This document shows, piece by piece, positions 47,108-55,985 of a DNA stretch of 64,000 nt. The stretch comes from Zhongshania aliphaticivorans. GTDB taxonomy: Bacteria; Pseudomonadota; Gammaproteobacteria; Pseudomonadales; Spongiibacteraceae. Under the pieces are notes generated by a model. The model saw nothing but the letters and a program-made list of their open reading frames with translations, had not been told where the DNA came from and made no database searches. Both the position numbers and the translations under genes were made by a program. Numbering within the stretch: the first letter of the stretch is position 1; every line of letters starts with the position of its first letter. The stretch lies in NCBI RefSeq assembly GCF_902705855.1, contig NZ_CACSIJ010000002.1, positions 39,070 through 103,069 of the forward strand, read 5' to 3'.

Positions 47108-49486
47108 ATGCGCCAGCAATCCGTCCCCACACGTAACCTACTCCGTTTTTTAAGTACATCAGCCCTTATCGTTACGGGCAGTAGTTTGCTAAATAGCACG
47201 CTACATGCAGCCCCGCGTATTATCGAGGAGGTGATTGTTACGGCCAATAAAAAGGCAGAGAGCGCGCAGGATGTACCACTGTCTATCTCTGTTATTGGGG
47301 CCGACTTCATTCAAGAGGCCGGCCTCTCCGATGTTGGTGAAATTACCCGCTATATTCCCAACGTCAGTTTCGACTCCTCCCTGGCGCTGTACACCAGTAT
47401 TACCATTCGCGGCTTTGGGACTCCGCCACTTGGCGTTGGCTTCGAACCCTCTATTGGTCTGGTAATCGACGACGTACCTTATGGGCGCTCAACCTTTGCG
47501 CAGGATGCCGTGTTTGATATCGACCGCTTAGAAGTATTGCGCGGCCCGCAGGGCACGCTATTCGGGAAGAATACCTTAGGTGGCGTGCTTAATTTCCACA
47601 CCATGGACCCTACCTCCGAACCTGAAGGCTTCATCAAATTTGGTCACGGTGAGAATATTGAAAGCAACAATGTCGAAGGGGCAATTTCTGGCCCCATATT
47701 TGGCGACAACTTTCTCGGCCGATTAGCATTTCGCTACAACGACGCCGACACCCTTGAATACAATAGCACCCGTGACGAACAACAAACTCAAGAAGACAAG
47801 GCTGTCCGCTTAAAGCTCAGCTGGTTTTTAAGCGACACCTTAACCGCAAACTTTACGGGCCTGTATGCAGAGTCACTGACCAAGGGTTATACCCAATCCT
47901 TATTTATCGCCAGTGAGCGCAGCCTGCGGGTTTTCCGCGAATACGATCCGCAAACCGAGATCGACGCCTACGACCAAAATACCTCTACCGATGCGCCAAC
48001 CCGATCTGACCGCGAGGTAAAAGCAGCGTCTTTAAGTTTAATTTGGCGGCCTGACGAACTAATGGGTATTATCGCCCCCGAACTCACCACTATTGCATCG
48101 TGGTCTGAAGTTATTACGCCCTACTCGCTAGACGTGGATTACTCACCCGTACCATTAGTAGCATTTAACGAGCCGCCAAAGGGCAACCCTTACACCGCTG
48201 AGGCAATAGAAGTTCGTTTGGCTGGTGGTCTAGACGCACCGTTTGATTGGGGCGAAGGTATGGACTTTGTTGTGGGTGTGTTTGCGCAAGAATCCACCAA
48301 TGATGTTTTCCAAGATATCGACGTCAGCCTAAATGGTCTTGTCGCATTTGCCCGCGCTGGAGCTATAGTTCAAAACCTTCAATTACCGTTTGATCCATTA
48401 CTCATTGATCTGCCGATATCACTCCCAAACTTAATTCCGGGAATTATCGAACGCGAACGTTATATTTCAGCCACACAATCTACAACACAATCCTTCGCCA
48501 TTTTCTCGCAATTTAATTGGATATTAACCGACCGCCTCACCGCGACTGCTGGCCTGCGTTATGGCGAAGATGAATCTGAGGGGGCATCTTATTCTCAAGT
48601 TGCGGCAGGCCTTAGTATATCGGGCGGCTCACTCAACCAAAGCAATTTCGACGCACCTAATTTGAAGAACAAAGAGACCAATGTGTCGCCTAAGATCGCC
48701 TTTAACTACGAAGTGCTACCCGACGTAAACGTGTATGTGAATGCGGCAAAAGGCTTTAAAGCCGGCGGTTTTGATCCCGCACCGCTGAATGACAACAACC
48801 TGACCTATAAAGGCGAAGAAACCTTAACCTATGAAGCTGGTGTTAAATCCCGCTTACTTGGCGGTTCATTAACCTTGAATATGGCGGTATTCGACAGCGA
48901 TGTAAAAAATCTGCAAATTCGCACCTTCTCTGGCGTGACCTTAACGACGTTCAACGCACCAGAATCATCAAGCCAAGGCGCGGAAATGGACTTCTTCTGG
49001 CTACCACCAATTGACGGTGTAAGCCTAGCCGGTAGCCTTGCCTACCTAGATGCAAAATACGATAGCTTCACCGAAGGCCCACCACTTTTCCAATCGGCAC
49101 AAAACCCTCCTCAAGACTTGAGTGGCAAACCACTCCCCTATGCGCCGCGCTGGTCCGGCTCTTTGTCACCACGCTGGGAATTCCCACTGTTTGGCAGCGC
49201 GGATCTTCTGGGCAGTGTGCGTATGAATATTTCCTACACTGACGAGCGCTACTTAGATTCAGATATCGACCCCAACACCTTGCAAGATGCGGTGACTCGC
49301 ACCGATATCGGTTTAGGACTGCGCTCAGAACTTGGCGGCTGGTCGGTGAACTTCCAAGCGCGCAATGTTACTCAGGAACAAGATGCAGTTCTAATTCTTG
49401 ATCAGCCGCTCATTCCAGGTAACTACACGAAGACACCCCACCCAGATCAAACGACCTATCAGCTAGATTTTAGAGTTGGGTTTTAA
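47108..49486 (+). CDS. TonB-dependent outer membrane receptor
   Basis: 792-residue receptor. A signal peptide (residues 1 to about 35, ending LLNSTLHA-AP) is followed by the TonB box EEVIVTA, a plug domain ('VPLSISVIGADFIQEAGLSDVGEITRYIPNV'; 'VLRGPQGTLFGKNTLGGVLN') and a 22-strand barrel ending in the aromatic 'YQLDFRVGF'. The plug and barrel match the broad family used for siderophores, vitamins and hydrophobic carbon sources. The substrate cannot be named. A hairpin lies 33 bases after the stop. Confidence 0.95.
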   Translation: MRQQSVPTRNLLRFLSTSALIVTGSSLLNSTLHAAPRIIEEVIVTANKKAESAQDVPLSISVIGADFIQEAGLSDVGEITRYIPNVSFDSSLALYTSITIRGFGTPPLGVGFEPSIGLVIDDVPYGRSTFAQDAVFDIDRLEVLRGPQGTLFGKNTLGGVLNFHTMDPTSEPEGFIKFGHGENIESNNVEGAISGPIFGDNFLGRLAFRYNDADTLEYNSTRDEQQTQEDKAVRLKLSWFLSDTLTANFTGLYAESLTKGYTQSLFIASERSLRVFREYDPQTEIDAYDQNTSTDAPTRSDREVKAASLSLIWRPDELMGIIAPELTTIASWSEVITPYSLDVDYSPVPLVAFNEPPKGNPYTAEAIEVRLAGGLDAPFDWGEGMDFVVGVFAQESTNDVFQDIDVSLNGLVAFARAGAIVQNLQLPFDPLLIDLPISLPNLIPGIIERERYISATQSTTQSFAIFSQFNWILTDRLTATAGLRYGEDESEGASYSQVAAGLSISGGSLNQSNFDAPNLKNKETNVSPKIAFNYEVLPDVNVYVNAAKGFKAGGFDPAPLNDNNLTYKGEETLTYEAGVKSRLLGGSLTLNMAVFDSDVKNLQIRTFSGVTLTTFNAPESSSQGAEMDFFWLPPIDGVSLAGSLAYLDAKYDSFTEGPPLFQSAQNPPQDLSGKPLPYAPRWSGSLSPRWEFPLFGSADLLGSVRMNISYTDERYLDSDIDPNTLQDAVTRTDIGLGLRSELGGWSVNFQARNVTQEQDAVLILDQPLIPGNYTKTPHPDQTTYQLDFRVGF

Positions 49487-49519
49487 AACAGGAAGATGAT
49501 AAAAAAATAAGGCACCTAA

Positions 49520-49550
49520 TTCTGCGCATTGCTAATACCAATGCGCAGAA
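49520..49550. terminator. Hairpin between convergent TonB receptor and SDR genes
   Basis: TTCTGCGCATTG and CAATGCGCAGAA form a perfect 12-bp stem around a seven-base loop, followed on the plus strand by TAAAATATTT. It probably ends transcription from both sides. Confidence 0.75.
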
Positions 49551-49607
49551 TAAAATATTTAAGTGAGTAAGATACTCACAGAATAAAAATTAATAACTAG
49601 AAATATC

Positions 49608-50456
49608 TTAACGAAAATAATCCGGTTTACCCTGCATCCACAAATCACCCCATAACTGACCACCACCATCTAAGGTAAGCACTTCGCCGGTAATAAAACT
49701 ACCACTGGGACCACCTAGATACACACAGGCTTGGGCAATATCCCAGGGTGTGCCAAAACGTTTCATTGGGTTGGATTTGTCGAATTCGCTCAACGCTTCT
49801 GGGCTGTATGCACCCATACCTTCGCTAAAGATGACACCGGGAGCAACGCAGTTAACGCGAATATTATATTCCGCCCATTCCACCGCCACGGTTTTAGAAA
49901 GATGAATAACACCGGCGCGAGCAGCACATGTATGTGCGCCGCCGCTCATACCGCGCGGCACCACCGCTACGATATTAACAATACTGCCCTGCTGCTTGCG
50001 GTCACGCCATTGGCGCGCCACATGTTGCATCATATACCAGCTGCCGTTGAGGTTATTATTTACTACCGCATCCCAGCCGTTCTTTGAAAAGTCGATGGCA
50101 GATTGAGGGAACTGACCACCGGCGTTATTCACTAAAACATCCAGACGACCAAACTCAGCAAAAATCTCTGCATACATCGCAGCAATGCCGTCGTAGTCTC
50201 GAATATCTTGAGTTTTATAACTAGCAGATAAACCTGCAGAGGTGAGCGCAGCAACTGTATCAATCAGCTTTTGCTCGGTGCGGCCGGTAATAATGACATG
50301 AGCGCCAAGGCGGGCGAAACACCACGCCGTGGCTTTACCAATACCACTACCACCACCGCTAACTAATACTACTTGGCCGTTAAAACCGCCTCCGCTAAAT
50401 GGCAGCGGGGCCGTTGCAAAATCAGCGTCACTGGGAACCGTCATCGGCTTTGTCAT
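49608..50456 (-). CDS. SDR-family oxidoreductase (2,4-dienoyl-CoA reductase-like)
   Basis: 282-residue Rossmann-fold enzyme with the NAD(P) motif 'VSGGGSGIGKA' and 'VNNAGGQFPQSAIDFSKNGWDAVVNNNLNG'. The usual YxxxK is missing; the region reads 'HTCAARAGVIHLSKTVAVEW', as in the 2,4-dienoyl-CoA reductase branch, though with Arg where that branch often has Lys. It is the last gene of the acyl-CoA dehydrogenase/carboxylase operon and probably acts on a CoA ester from the same pathway. Confidence 0.9.
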   Translation of the reverse strand: MTKPMTVPSDADFATAPLPFSGGGFNGQVVLVSGGGSGIGKATAWCFARLGAHVIITGRTEQKLIDTVAALTSAGLSASYKTQDIRDYDGIAAMYAEIFAEFGRLDVLVNNAGGQFPQSAIDFSKNGWDAVVNNNLNGSWYMMQHVARQWRDRKQQGSIVNIVAVVPRGMSGGAHTCAARAGVIHLSKTVAVEWAEYNIRVNCVAPGVIFSEGMGAYSPEALSEFDKSNPMKRFGTPWDIAQACVYLGGPSGSFITGEVLTLDGGGQLWGDLWMQGKPDYFR

Positions 50457-50484
50457 TAATTTTACTCAGCCGATGACCATACCC

Positions 50485-51654
50485 TTAACGGAGTAGTTCA
50501 CCAGCAATAATTAGTTTACGAACTTCGGTTGTACCGGCACCAATCTCTAACAACTTGGTCGCGCGGAACAAGCGGTTAATTTCAGATTCCCAAATATAAC
50601 CGCTGCCACCATGTACTTGCACGCCGTCGTCGAGGACTTTGTTCAAGGTGTTGGCTACAAACATAATTGCCGCTGCCGTTAGCTTGTGAATCTCGCCACG
50701 ACCGGCTTCGCCGTGAGCAACACCCTGGCAGGCAGACAGTGCACGGTAAGTCATCAACTTCATGGTTTCAACATTGGCGTACATATCGGCCAAGCGGCTT
50801 TGTACCATTTGGAAGCTCGCGATAGGCTTGCCAAATTGCTGACGGGTTTTTGCGTAATCTACCGACAATTCCAATGCCCGTTCAGCAATACCGACACAAA
50901 TTGGATTAATCATGGCGCGTTCAAGATCCAGACCGCTCATGACAACGCGGTGGCCCTGACCTAATTCGCCCACAATATTTTCTGCAGGTACGCGGCACTC
51001 TTCAAAAACCAATTCCGCAGTTTGGCTGCCACGGAAACCCATTTTAGTGAGTTTCTGTGCAACTTTAAAACCGGGAAAATCTTTCTCAACCAAAAATGCG
51101 GTAATGCCTTTTGAGCCCGCGTCTTTTTCGGTTTTTGCATAAACCAACAACACATCGGCAACGGGGCCGTTAGTGATGTAAATTTTGCTGCCGTTCAACA
51201 CGTAGTGATCGCCGTCTTGACGGGCAGTGGTACGCATAGAACCTAGCGCGTCGGAACCTGCACCAGGCTCAGTCAAACCCAAAGCGCCAATCTTGGTACC
51301 GGCGCAGACATCTGGCAGGTATTTCTTTTTCAGAAACTCGCTAGCGTTTGCGTAAATATTATTGGCAAACAAATTGTCGTGAACCACCCAACTCAAACCT
51401 AGCGCATGGTTCCAGCGCGAGAACGCCTGGGCGATAACGCCGCAAGACAAAAAGTCCATACCGGCACCGCCGTACTCAGGCGCAACGGTAACGCCCAGTA
51501 AACCGAGTTCGCCTAATTTTGGAAACAGCTCAGACGGCCACCACTCTTCGTTGTCCATACGTTCAGACAGCGGATACAGCATGTCACGCGCGATACGGTC
51601 AGCGTGATCGAGTAAACCTTGATGCTCTTCACCAAGTTCAAACATATTGCTCAT
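50485..51654 (-). CDS. Acyl-CoA dehydrogenase (isovaleryl/citronellyl-CoA type)
   Basis: 389-residue FAD enzyme with the family signatures 'GALGLTEPGAGSDALGSMRTTA' and 'QVHGGSGYIWE'. The catalytic glutamate is in the 'GLDLERAMINP' segment, the position used by isovaleryl-CoA dehydrogenases rather than straight-chain enzymes. GAGGAAAAAGTC precedes the ATG. It lies next to an acyl-CoA carboxylase, so leucine (isovaleryl-CoA) or acyclic-terpene (citronellyl-CoA) catabolism is likely; the sequence does not separate the two. Confidence 0.92.
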   Translation of the reverse strand: MSNMFELGEEHQGLLDHADRIARDMLYPLSERMDNEEWWPSELFPKLGELGLLGVTVAPEYGGAGMDFLSCGVIAQAFSRWNHALGLSWVVHDNLFANNIYANASEFLKKKYLPDVCAGTKIGALGLTEPGAGSDALGSMRTTARQDGDHYVLNGSKIYITNGPVADVLLVYAKTEKDAGSKGITAFLVEKDFPGFKVAQKLTKMGFRGSQTAELVFEECRVPAENIVGELGQGHRVVMSGLDLERAMINPICVGIAERALELSVDYAKTRQQFGKPIASFQMVQSRLADMYANVETMKLMTYRALSACQGVAHGEAGRGEIHKLTAAAIMFVANTLNKVLDDGVQVHGGSGYIWESEINRLFRATKLLEIGAGTTEVRKLIIAGELLR

Positions 51655-51683
51655 GACTTTTTCCTCAATTCTTTCAATGCTGT

Positions 51684-53291
51684 TTAGACACGCAATACGC
51701 CGTAACGCGGATCTTCAATCGGTGCGTTCATTGCCGTGGCAATTGCCATGCCCAATGCATTGCGGGTGTCGGCCGGATCGATAATACCGTCATCCCAAAT
51801 TAATGATGACGTGTAGTAGGCGCTACTTTGATGCTCGTAGTCGTCAGTCACATCGCTGTAAATTTTGGCGCGCTCCTCGTCGCTCAAGGTTTTACCTTCG
51901 CGCTCAAGTTGAGTGGTTTTAATGGTCGCCAAAGTTTTTGCTGCTTGCTCGCCACCCATTACCGAGATTTCGCTATTGGGCCAGCTGAACAAGAAGCGAC
52001 TGTCAAAGGCACGACCACACATACCGTAGTTACCTGCGCCGTATGAACCATTGGTCATAATAGTGAACTTAGGCACTTCACTGCCCGCCTGCACCATAAT
52101 CATTTTAGCGCCGTCTTTGGTAATACCTTCACGCTCGTATTCACGACCAACCATGTAGCCAGTAATGTTCTGCAAGAACACCAGCGGCGTTTTATTCTGA
52201 TTACAAAGCTGTATAAAATGCGCTGCTTTTTTCGAGCTGTCGTTAAATAGAATACCGTTGTTACCGATAATGCCTACTTTATAACCCCAGATGTGCGCAA
52301 AGCCGCAGATCAGGGTTTTACCATAGGCAGGCTGGTATTCATGGAAACGGCTGCCATCGACTACACGGGCAATCACTTCCATCATGTCGAACTGAGTTTT
52401 GATATTGGCCGGGATAATGCCGTACAACTCTTTAGGGTCGTAATACGGTGCTTCCGGCGCTTGCTGCTGGGCATCCCATTTTTTCTTTTTGCTCCACTGG
52501 GCAACAATCTCGCGACCGATAGCAATGGCTTCTTCTTCGGTGTCTGCAGGGTAATCACAGGTGCCGCTCACCGAGGTGTGCATATCTGCACCGCCCAGCT
52601 CTTCAACCGTGACTTCTTCGCCGGTTGCCGCTTTAACTAATGGCGGCCCACCAAGGAATACTGCGCCGGTGCCGCGAACGATGACGCTGTAATCACTTAA
52701 GGCCGGTACATAAGCACCACCCGCGGTGCAGTGACCAAATACTAAGGACAACTGCTTGCAGCCCATCTTACTGAGGATGGCTTGGTTGCGGAAAATACGG
52801 CCCGCAAAATATTTGTCACCAAACAATTCAGACTGCAACGGCAAGAAACCACCGGCGCTGTCGCATAAGTGAATAACGGGTAGATGATTTTCAATGGCGA
52901 TATCCATCGCGCGAACAATCTTTTTGATTGTCATTGGATACCACGCACCACCTTTTACGGTGCTATCGTTGGCGTGAATCAATACTTCACGACCGCAGAC
53001 GATACCGATACCGGTTATGCAGCTTGCTGATGGCGAGTCGCCGTCATAATGCTCGCCAGCGGCTAAAGTAGAAAGCTCTAGAAATGGCGTGCCTGGATCA
53101 AGCAACATTTCCAAACGTTCGCGAGGCAGCATTTTACCTTGGCGCTCTAAACGGTCTAAATCCCGCTGAGGACGCTCGTGGCGAGCGGCGTTTTGGCGAC
53201 GATGGAACTCGCCCAAACGCACTTCATTGGCTTTTAGGTTTTCTTGGTACTCTGGCGAGTTAACATTAACTCGCGATTGAATTCTACGCAT
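51684..53291 (-). CDS. Acyl-CoA carboxylase beta subunit (methylcrotonyl/geranyl-CoA type)
   Basis: 535-residue carboxyltransferase that moves CO2 from carboxybiotin to an acyl-CoA. Blocks such as 'FHRRQNAARHERPQRDLDRLERQGKMLPRERLEMLLD', 'CTAGGAYVPALSDYSVIVRGTGAVFLGGPPLVKAATGE' and 'NSEISVMGGEQAA' are those of MccB/AtuC proteins. It follows the BCCP gene by about 40 bases. Whether the substrate is methylcrotonyl-CoA or geranyl-CoA is open. Confidence 0.94.
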   Translation of the reverse strand: MRRIQSRVNVNSPEYQENLKANEVRLGEFHRRQNAARHERPQRDLDRLERQGKMLPRERLEMLLDPGTPFLELSTLAAGEHYDGDSPSASCITGIGIVCGREVLIHANDSTVKGGAWYPMTIKKIVRAMDIAIENHLPVIHLCDSAGGFLPLQSELFGDKYFAGRIFRNQAILSKMGCKQLSLVFGHCTAGGAYVPALSDYSVIVRGTGAVFLGGPPLVKAATGEEVTVEELGGADMHTSVSGTCDYPADTEEEAIAIGREIVAQWSKKKKWDAQQQAPEAPYYDPKELYGIIPANIKTQFDMMEVIARVVDGSRFHEYQPAYGKTLICGFAHIWGYKVGIIGNNGILFNDSSKKAAHFIQLCNQNKTPLVFLQNITGYMVGREYEREGITKDGAKMIMVQAGSEVPKFTIMTNGSYGAGNYGMCGRAFDSRFLFSWPNSEISVMGGEQAAKTLATIKTTQLEREGKTLSDEERAKIYSDVTDDYEHQSSAYYTSSLIWDDGIIDPADTRNALGMAIATAMNAPIEDPRYGVLRV

Positions 53292-53330
53292 GGCGATAGT
53301 CCAGCCGATATCAATGAATGTCTAAAAGGT

Positions 53331-53822
53331 TTAGTCGTCGCTTTCGATCTCAACAAGAACATCGTCCTTGTTGAACTCAGAACCTTCACTTACGTGTATA
53401 CGCCCAACAACACCGTCACAGGCTGCCCTAACGGTCGATTGCAATTTCATGCTTTCGATAGTCAGCAATTTATCGCCTTCAACGACGATGTCGCCTTCGG
53501 CAACCAGCACTTCAACCACAACACCGGGCATTGGTGCGCTAATCGCACCCGCGCCAGCACTGGCGCCAGCAGCCGCAGCACGAGGGTCAATAGCCGTAAC
53601 TTTGAAATAGTGGCCGGCCATTTTTAAGTAAATGTCGTCGCCGTCACGAGCCACCCAAGACTCATAACTGCGCCCGTCCAACGTTAAGGTGCAACGTCCT
53701 TCGCGACCGTGATCAAAAACAACGCGGCAATCCTGCTCGCCAATGGCCAAAATGAGTTCATCAGCCAAGCTGCGCGGCGCGACCTTAACTAGCTCTTCGC
53801 CAATTTTGAATGTGTATCTCAA
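53331..53822 (-). CDS. Biotin carboxyl carrier subunit of the acyl-CoA carboxylase
   Basis: 163 residues. The first 75 resemble the BT-type linker domain of methylcrotonyl-CoA carboxylase alpha. The C-terminus is the biotinyl domain with the acceptor lysine in 'LLTIESMKLQSTVRA', a variant of the usual AMKM. The start is TTG at 53822, one base after the stop of the biotin carboxylase gene (TGA-G-TTG). Together with that gene it has the length and domain order of a single fused alpha subunit, so the gene is split, by nature or by a frameshift. Confidence 0.88.
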   Translation of the reverse strand: MRYTFKIGEELVKVAPRSLADELILAIGEQDCRVVFDHGREGRCTLTLDGRSYESWVARDGDDIYLKMAGHYFKVTAIDPRAAAAGASAGAGAISAPMPGVVVEVLVAEGDIVVEGDKLLTIESMKLQSTVRAACDGVVGRIHVSEGSEFNKDDVLVEIESDD

Positions 53823-53823
53823 C

Positions 53824-55311
53824 TCAGTTTCTCCATTCTTTCATGAGGCGATAGGGATAAGGCACTTCATCCATCGCGGCCACAAATTGACGATCACTCA
53901 ATGCTGCCGTCGCTAGTACAGCTGTTTGTAAATCTGCACTCAGCGCATCTGGCCCAAGATCGGCCGCGTGGTCTTTAATAAAACCGGTATTCGTCTCACC
54001 AGCAATAAACGCGGGGTGACGCAGCAGACGGCCAAGGTAATCTGAATTAGTCTCAACACCGAGCAATACAAACTGCTCTAGCGCCTCACCGGCACGGGCA
54101 ATTGCCGCATCGCGATCTTCAGCGTGAACAATAAGCTTGGCGATCATAGAGTCAAAGGCGGTACCCACTTTTTGACCTTCGTAACTGCCACTGTCAAAAC
54201 GCATGCCTTCGCCAACTGGCGGACGCAACATGAGAACCTTACCCGCAGCAGGCGCAAAGTCGTCGTCGGGAATTTCTGCGCAAATACGGCATTCAATAGC
54301 ATGACCGACCTGCTTAATCTCTTCTTGGCTGTAGCTCAGGGGATGGCCCATGGCGATCCGCACTTGCTCCGCAACCAGATCAACACCAGTAACCATTTCG
54401 GTAATGGGGTGCTCTACCTGAATACGGGTATTCATTTCCAAGAAGTAGTAATCGCCATTGGGGGCGAAAATAAACTCGATGGTACCGGCACCGGTGTAGT
54501 TGGTTGCCTTGGCGATACCCACTGCTGATTCGCAAATATCTTTGCGCAGCTCTGGGGTAAGCGCAGGTGACGGCGTCTCTTCAATTACCTTTTGGAAACG
54601 GCGCTGAATAGAGCACTCGCGCTCCCACAAATGCACGCAATTGCCGTGCTCATCGCCTAATACCTGCACTTCGATATGGCGAGGGCTTTCGATGTAGCGC
54701 TCTGCGTATACACGCGGATCACCAAAGTAACGCTGGGCTTCTACTTTTGCTGTCGCAACGATGTCGCGCAGGCCATCGGCTTCGCGAACGATCTGCATAC
54801 CTTTACCACCGCCGCCAGCAGAGGCTTTAATCAAAACTGGGAAGCCAATTTCGATAATACTGGCGATCAGCTTGTCTTCATCGCCATCATCAATAACCGA
54901 GGGCGCGATGGGGAAACCGCGTTCAGCAACAAAGTCGCGCGAGCCAATTTTGTCGCCCATCAAGTTCATCACTTCTGGGCGTGGGCCGATAAAACAAACA
55001 CCGGCTTCATCTAGAGCACGCACAAACGCCGCGTTCTCAGCTAAAAACCCGTAACCCGGATGCACCGCATCAACACCATGCTTTTTGCACAACTCAACAA
55101 TCTGCGGGATATCGAGATATGAACTGACCGGTGTATCACCAAAGACCTCAAAGGCCTCATCAGCAAAGCTAAGCGCTGGGCTTTCAATTTCTTGACGGTG
55201 ATAAAGGACGGCAGACTGCAAGCCAAGATCCTTTAGCGTGCGCAAGATCCGCATCGCAATTTCGCCACGGTTGGCGACCAAAACTTTTTTAAAACTTCGT
55301 ACAGCTGACAT
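53824..55311 (-). CDS. Biotin carboxylase subunit of the acyl-CoA carboxylase
   Basis: 495-residue ATP-grasp biotin carboxylase: 'KKVLVANRGEIAMRILRTLKDLG', 'VHPGYGFLAENAAFV', 'LIKASAGGGGKGMQIV' and 'FLEMNTRIQVEHPITEMVTGVDLV' are complete. The ATG at 55311 is preceded by GGAAAATTCA. It ends '…RLMKEWRN' exactly where fused alpha subunits continue into the BT domain; the BCCP frame starts one base after the TGA. The gene is driven by a TTGAGT-17-TATAAA promoter carrying a palindromic operator. Confidence 0.95.
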   Translation of the reverse strand: MSAVRSFKKVLVANRGEIAMRILRTLKDLGLQSAVLYHRQEIESPALSFADEAFEVFGDTPVSSYLDIPQIVELCKKHGVDAVHPGYGFLAENAAFVRALDEAGVCFIGPRPEVMNLMGDKIGSRDFVAERGFPIAPSVIDDGDEDKLIASIIEIGFPVLIKASAGGGGKGMQIVREADGLRDIVATAKVEAQRYFGDPRVYAERYIESPRHIEVQVLGDEHGNCVHLWERECSIQRRFQKVIEETPSPALTPELRKDICESAVGIAKATNYTGAGTIEFIFAPNGDYYFLEMNTRIQVEHPITEMVTGVDLVAEQVRIAMGHPLSYSQEEIKQVGHAIECRICAEIPDDDFAPAAGKVLMLRPPVGEGMRFDSGSYEGQKVGTAFDSMIAKLIVHAEDRDAAIARAGEALEQFVLLGVETNSDYLGRLLRHPAFIAGETNTGFIKDHAADLGPDALSADLQTAVLATAALSDRQFVAAMDEVPYPYRLMKEWRN

Positions 55312-55344
55312 TGAATTTTCCAGTGTGCTTAGTTGACGACAATA

Positions 55345-55374
55345 TTTATACAACACAATTGAGTACGACTCAAT
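55345..55374 (-). promoter_or_regulatory. Promoter and operator of the carboxylase operon
   Basis: Minus-strand -35 TTGAGT (55368-55373), 17-bp spacer, -10 TATAAA (55345-55350). A 17-bp palindrome ATTGAG-TACGA-CTCAAT (55358-55374) covers the -35 box, so a bound repressor would block RNA polymerase. The layout matches the opposite promoter at 55927. The TetR protein encoded at 57633 is the natural candidate. Confidence 0.78.
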
Positions 55375-55926
55375 ATAAACCTTAAATTAATCCAAACCCT
55401 AAATCAAATATGACTACTTATTACTAAAACCCTTACAAATCCATATAAAATACAGCATCACCCTCAAAACACTTATTTTATAATTCTCAATAAGGGCTAA
55501 TATTCATTACATTGACAAGCAGAGCCACTGCGCCCTACGCAGTATCACAACTGCGCATCCAGCAACCCCGCCCAGAATAAAAAACCCCGCCTGTAACAGC
55601 GGGAAAGAATCGCACCTGGAAGGGCACTTGCCTCGAACCGTGCAGCATTTCTGCCTGCTGCACGAAAAATTCCAACCCAACAAAACCGCTATTGAGTACG
55701 GATTAATATAGTAACTAATGACCAATTCGTCAATAAGGGTGGCCAATAACTGCGGCATGATGGTAAGCACGACGACACAATTAACGCCCAAATATCGTCA
55801 GAAAAATCTCCGAAAAACTGCATATCACCTTGTTTTTAATGACTTTATTTGCGCAACACCCACAAAAAATCCAGCGCCGATACGAACCTAAATACGACCG
55901 AGGCCGGCACTCACCACAGGGGCAAT

Positions 55927-55956
55927 ATTGAGCTTTACTCAATTATAAGCTAAATT
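55927..55956 (+). promoter_or_regulatory. Promoter and operator of the SDR-hydratase-TetR operon
   Basis: Plus-strand -35 TTGAGC (55928-55933), 17-bp spacer, -10 TAAATT (55951-55956). The palindrome ATTGAG-CTTTA-CTCAAT (55927-55943) covers the -35 box in the same register as at the carboxylase promoter. It lies 43 bases upstream of the SDR start, so the TetR gene in this operon would be autoregulated. Confidence 0.75.
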
Positions 55957-55985
55957 ACGACCAAACCCTGCGAAAGGAAAGTACC

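Larger units (their letters stand above)
55312..55985. other. Divergent control region between the carboxylase and SDR-hydratase operons
   Basis: 674 bases with no convincing gene (a 94-codon minus-strand frame at 55507-55791 looks accidental). It holds two matched promoter-operator units at its two ends (55345-55374 and 55927-55956) and a half-matching site ATTGAGTACG at 55691-55700. A small CCCGC/GCGGG hairpin lies near 55573-55595. Confidence 0.7.

Noticed and set aside
55507-55791. 94-codon minus-strand frame in the divergent control region
   Set aside because: Cys-rich and without a ribosome site; it would lie between two operators.
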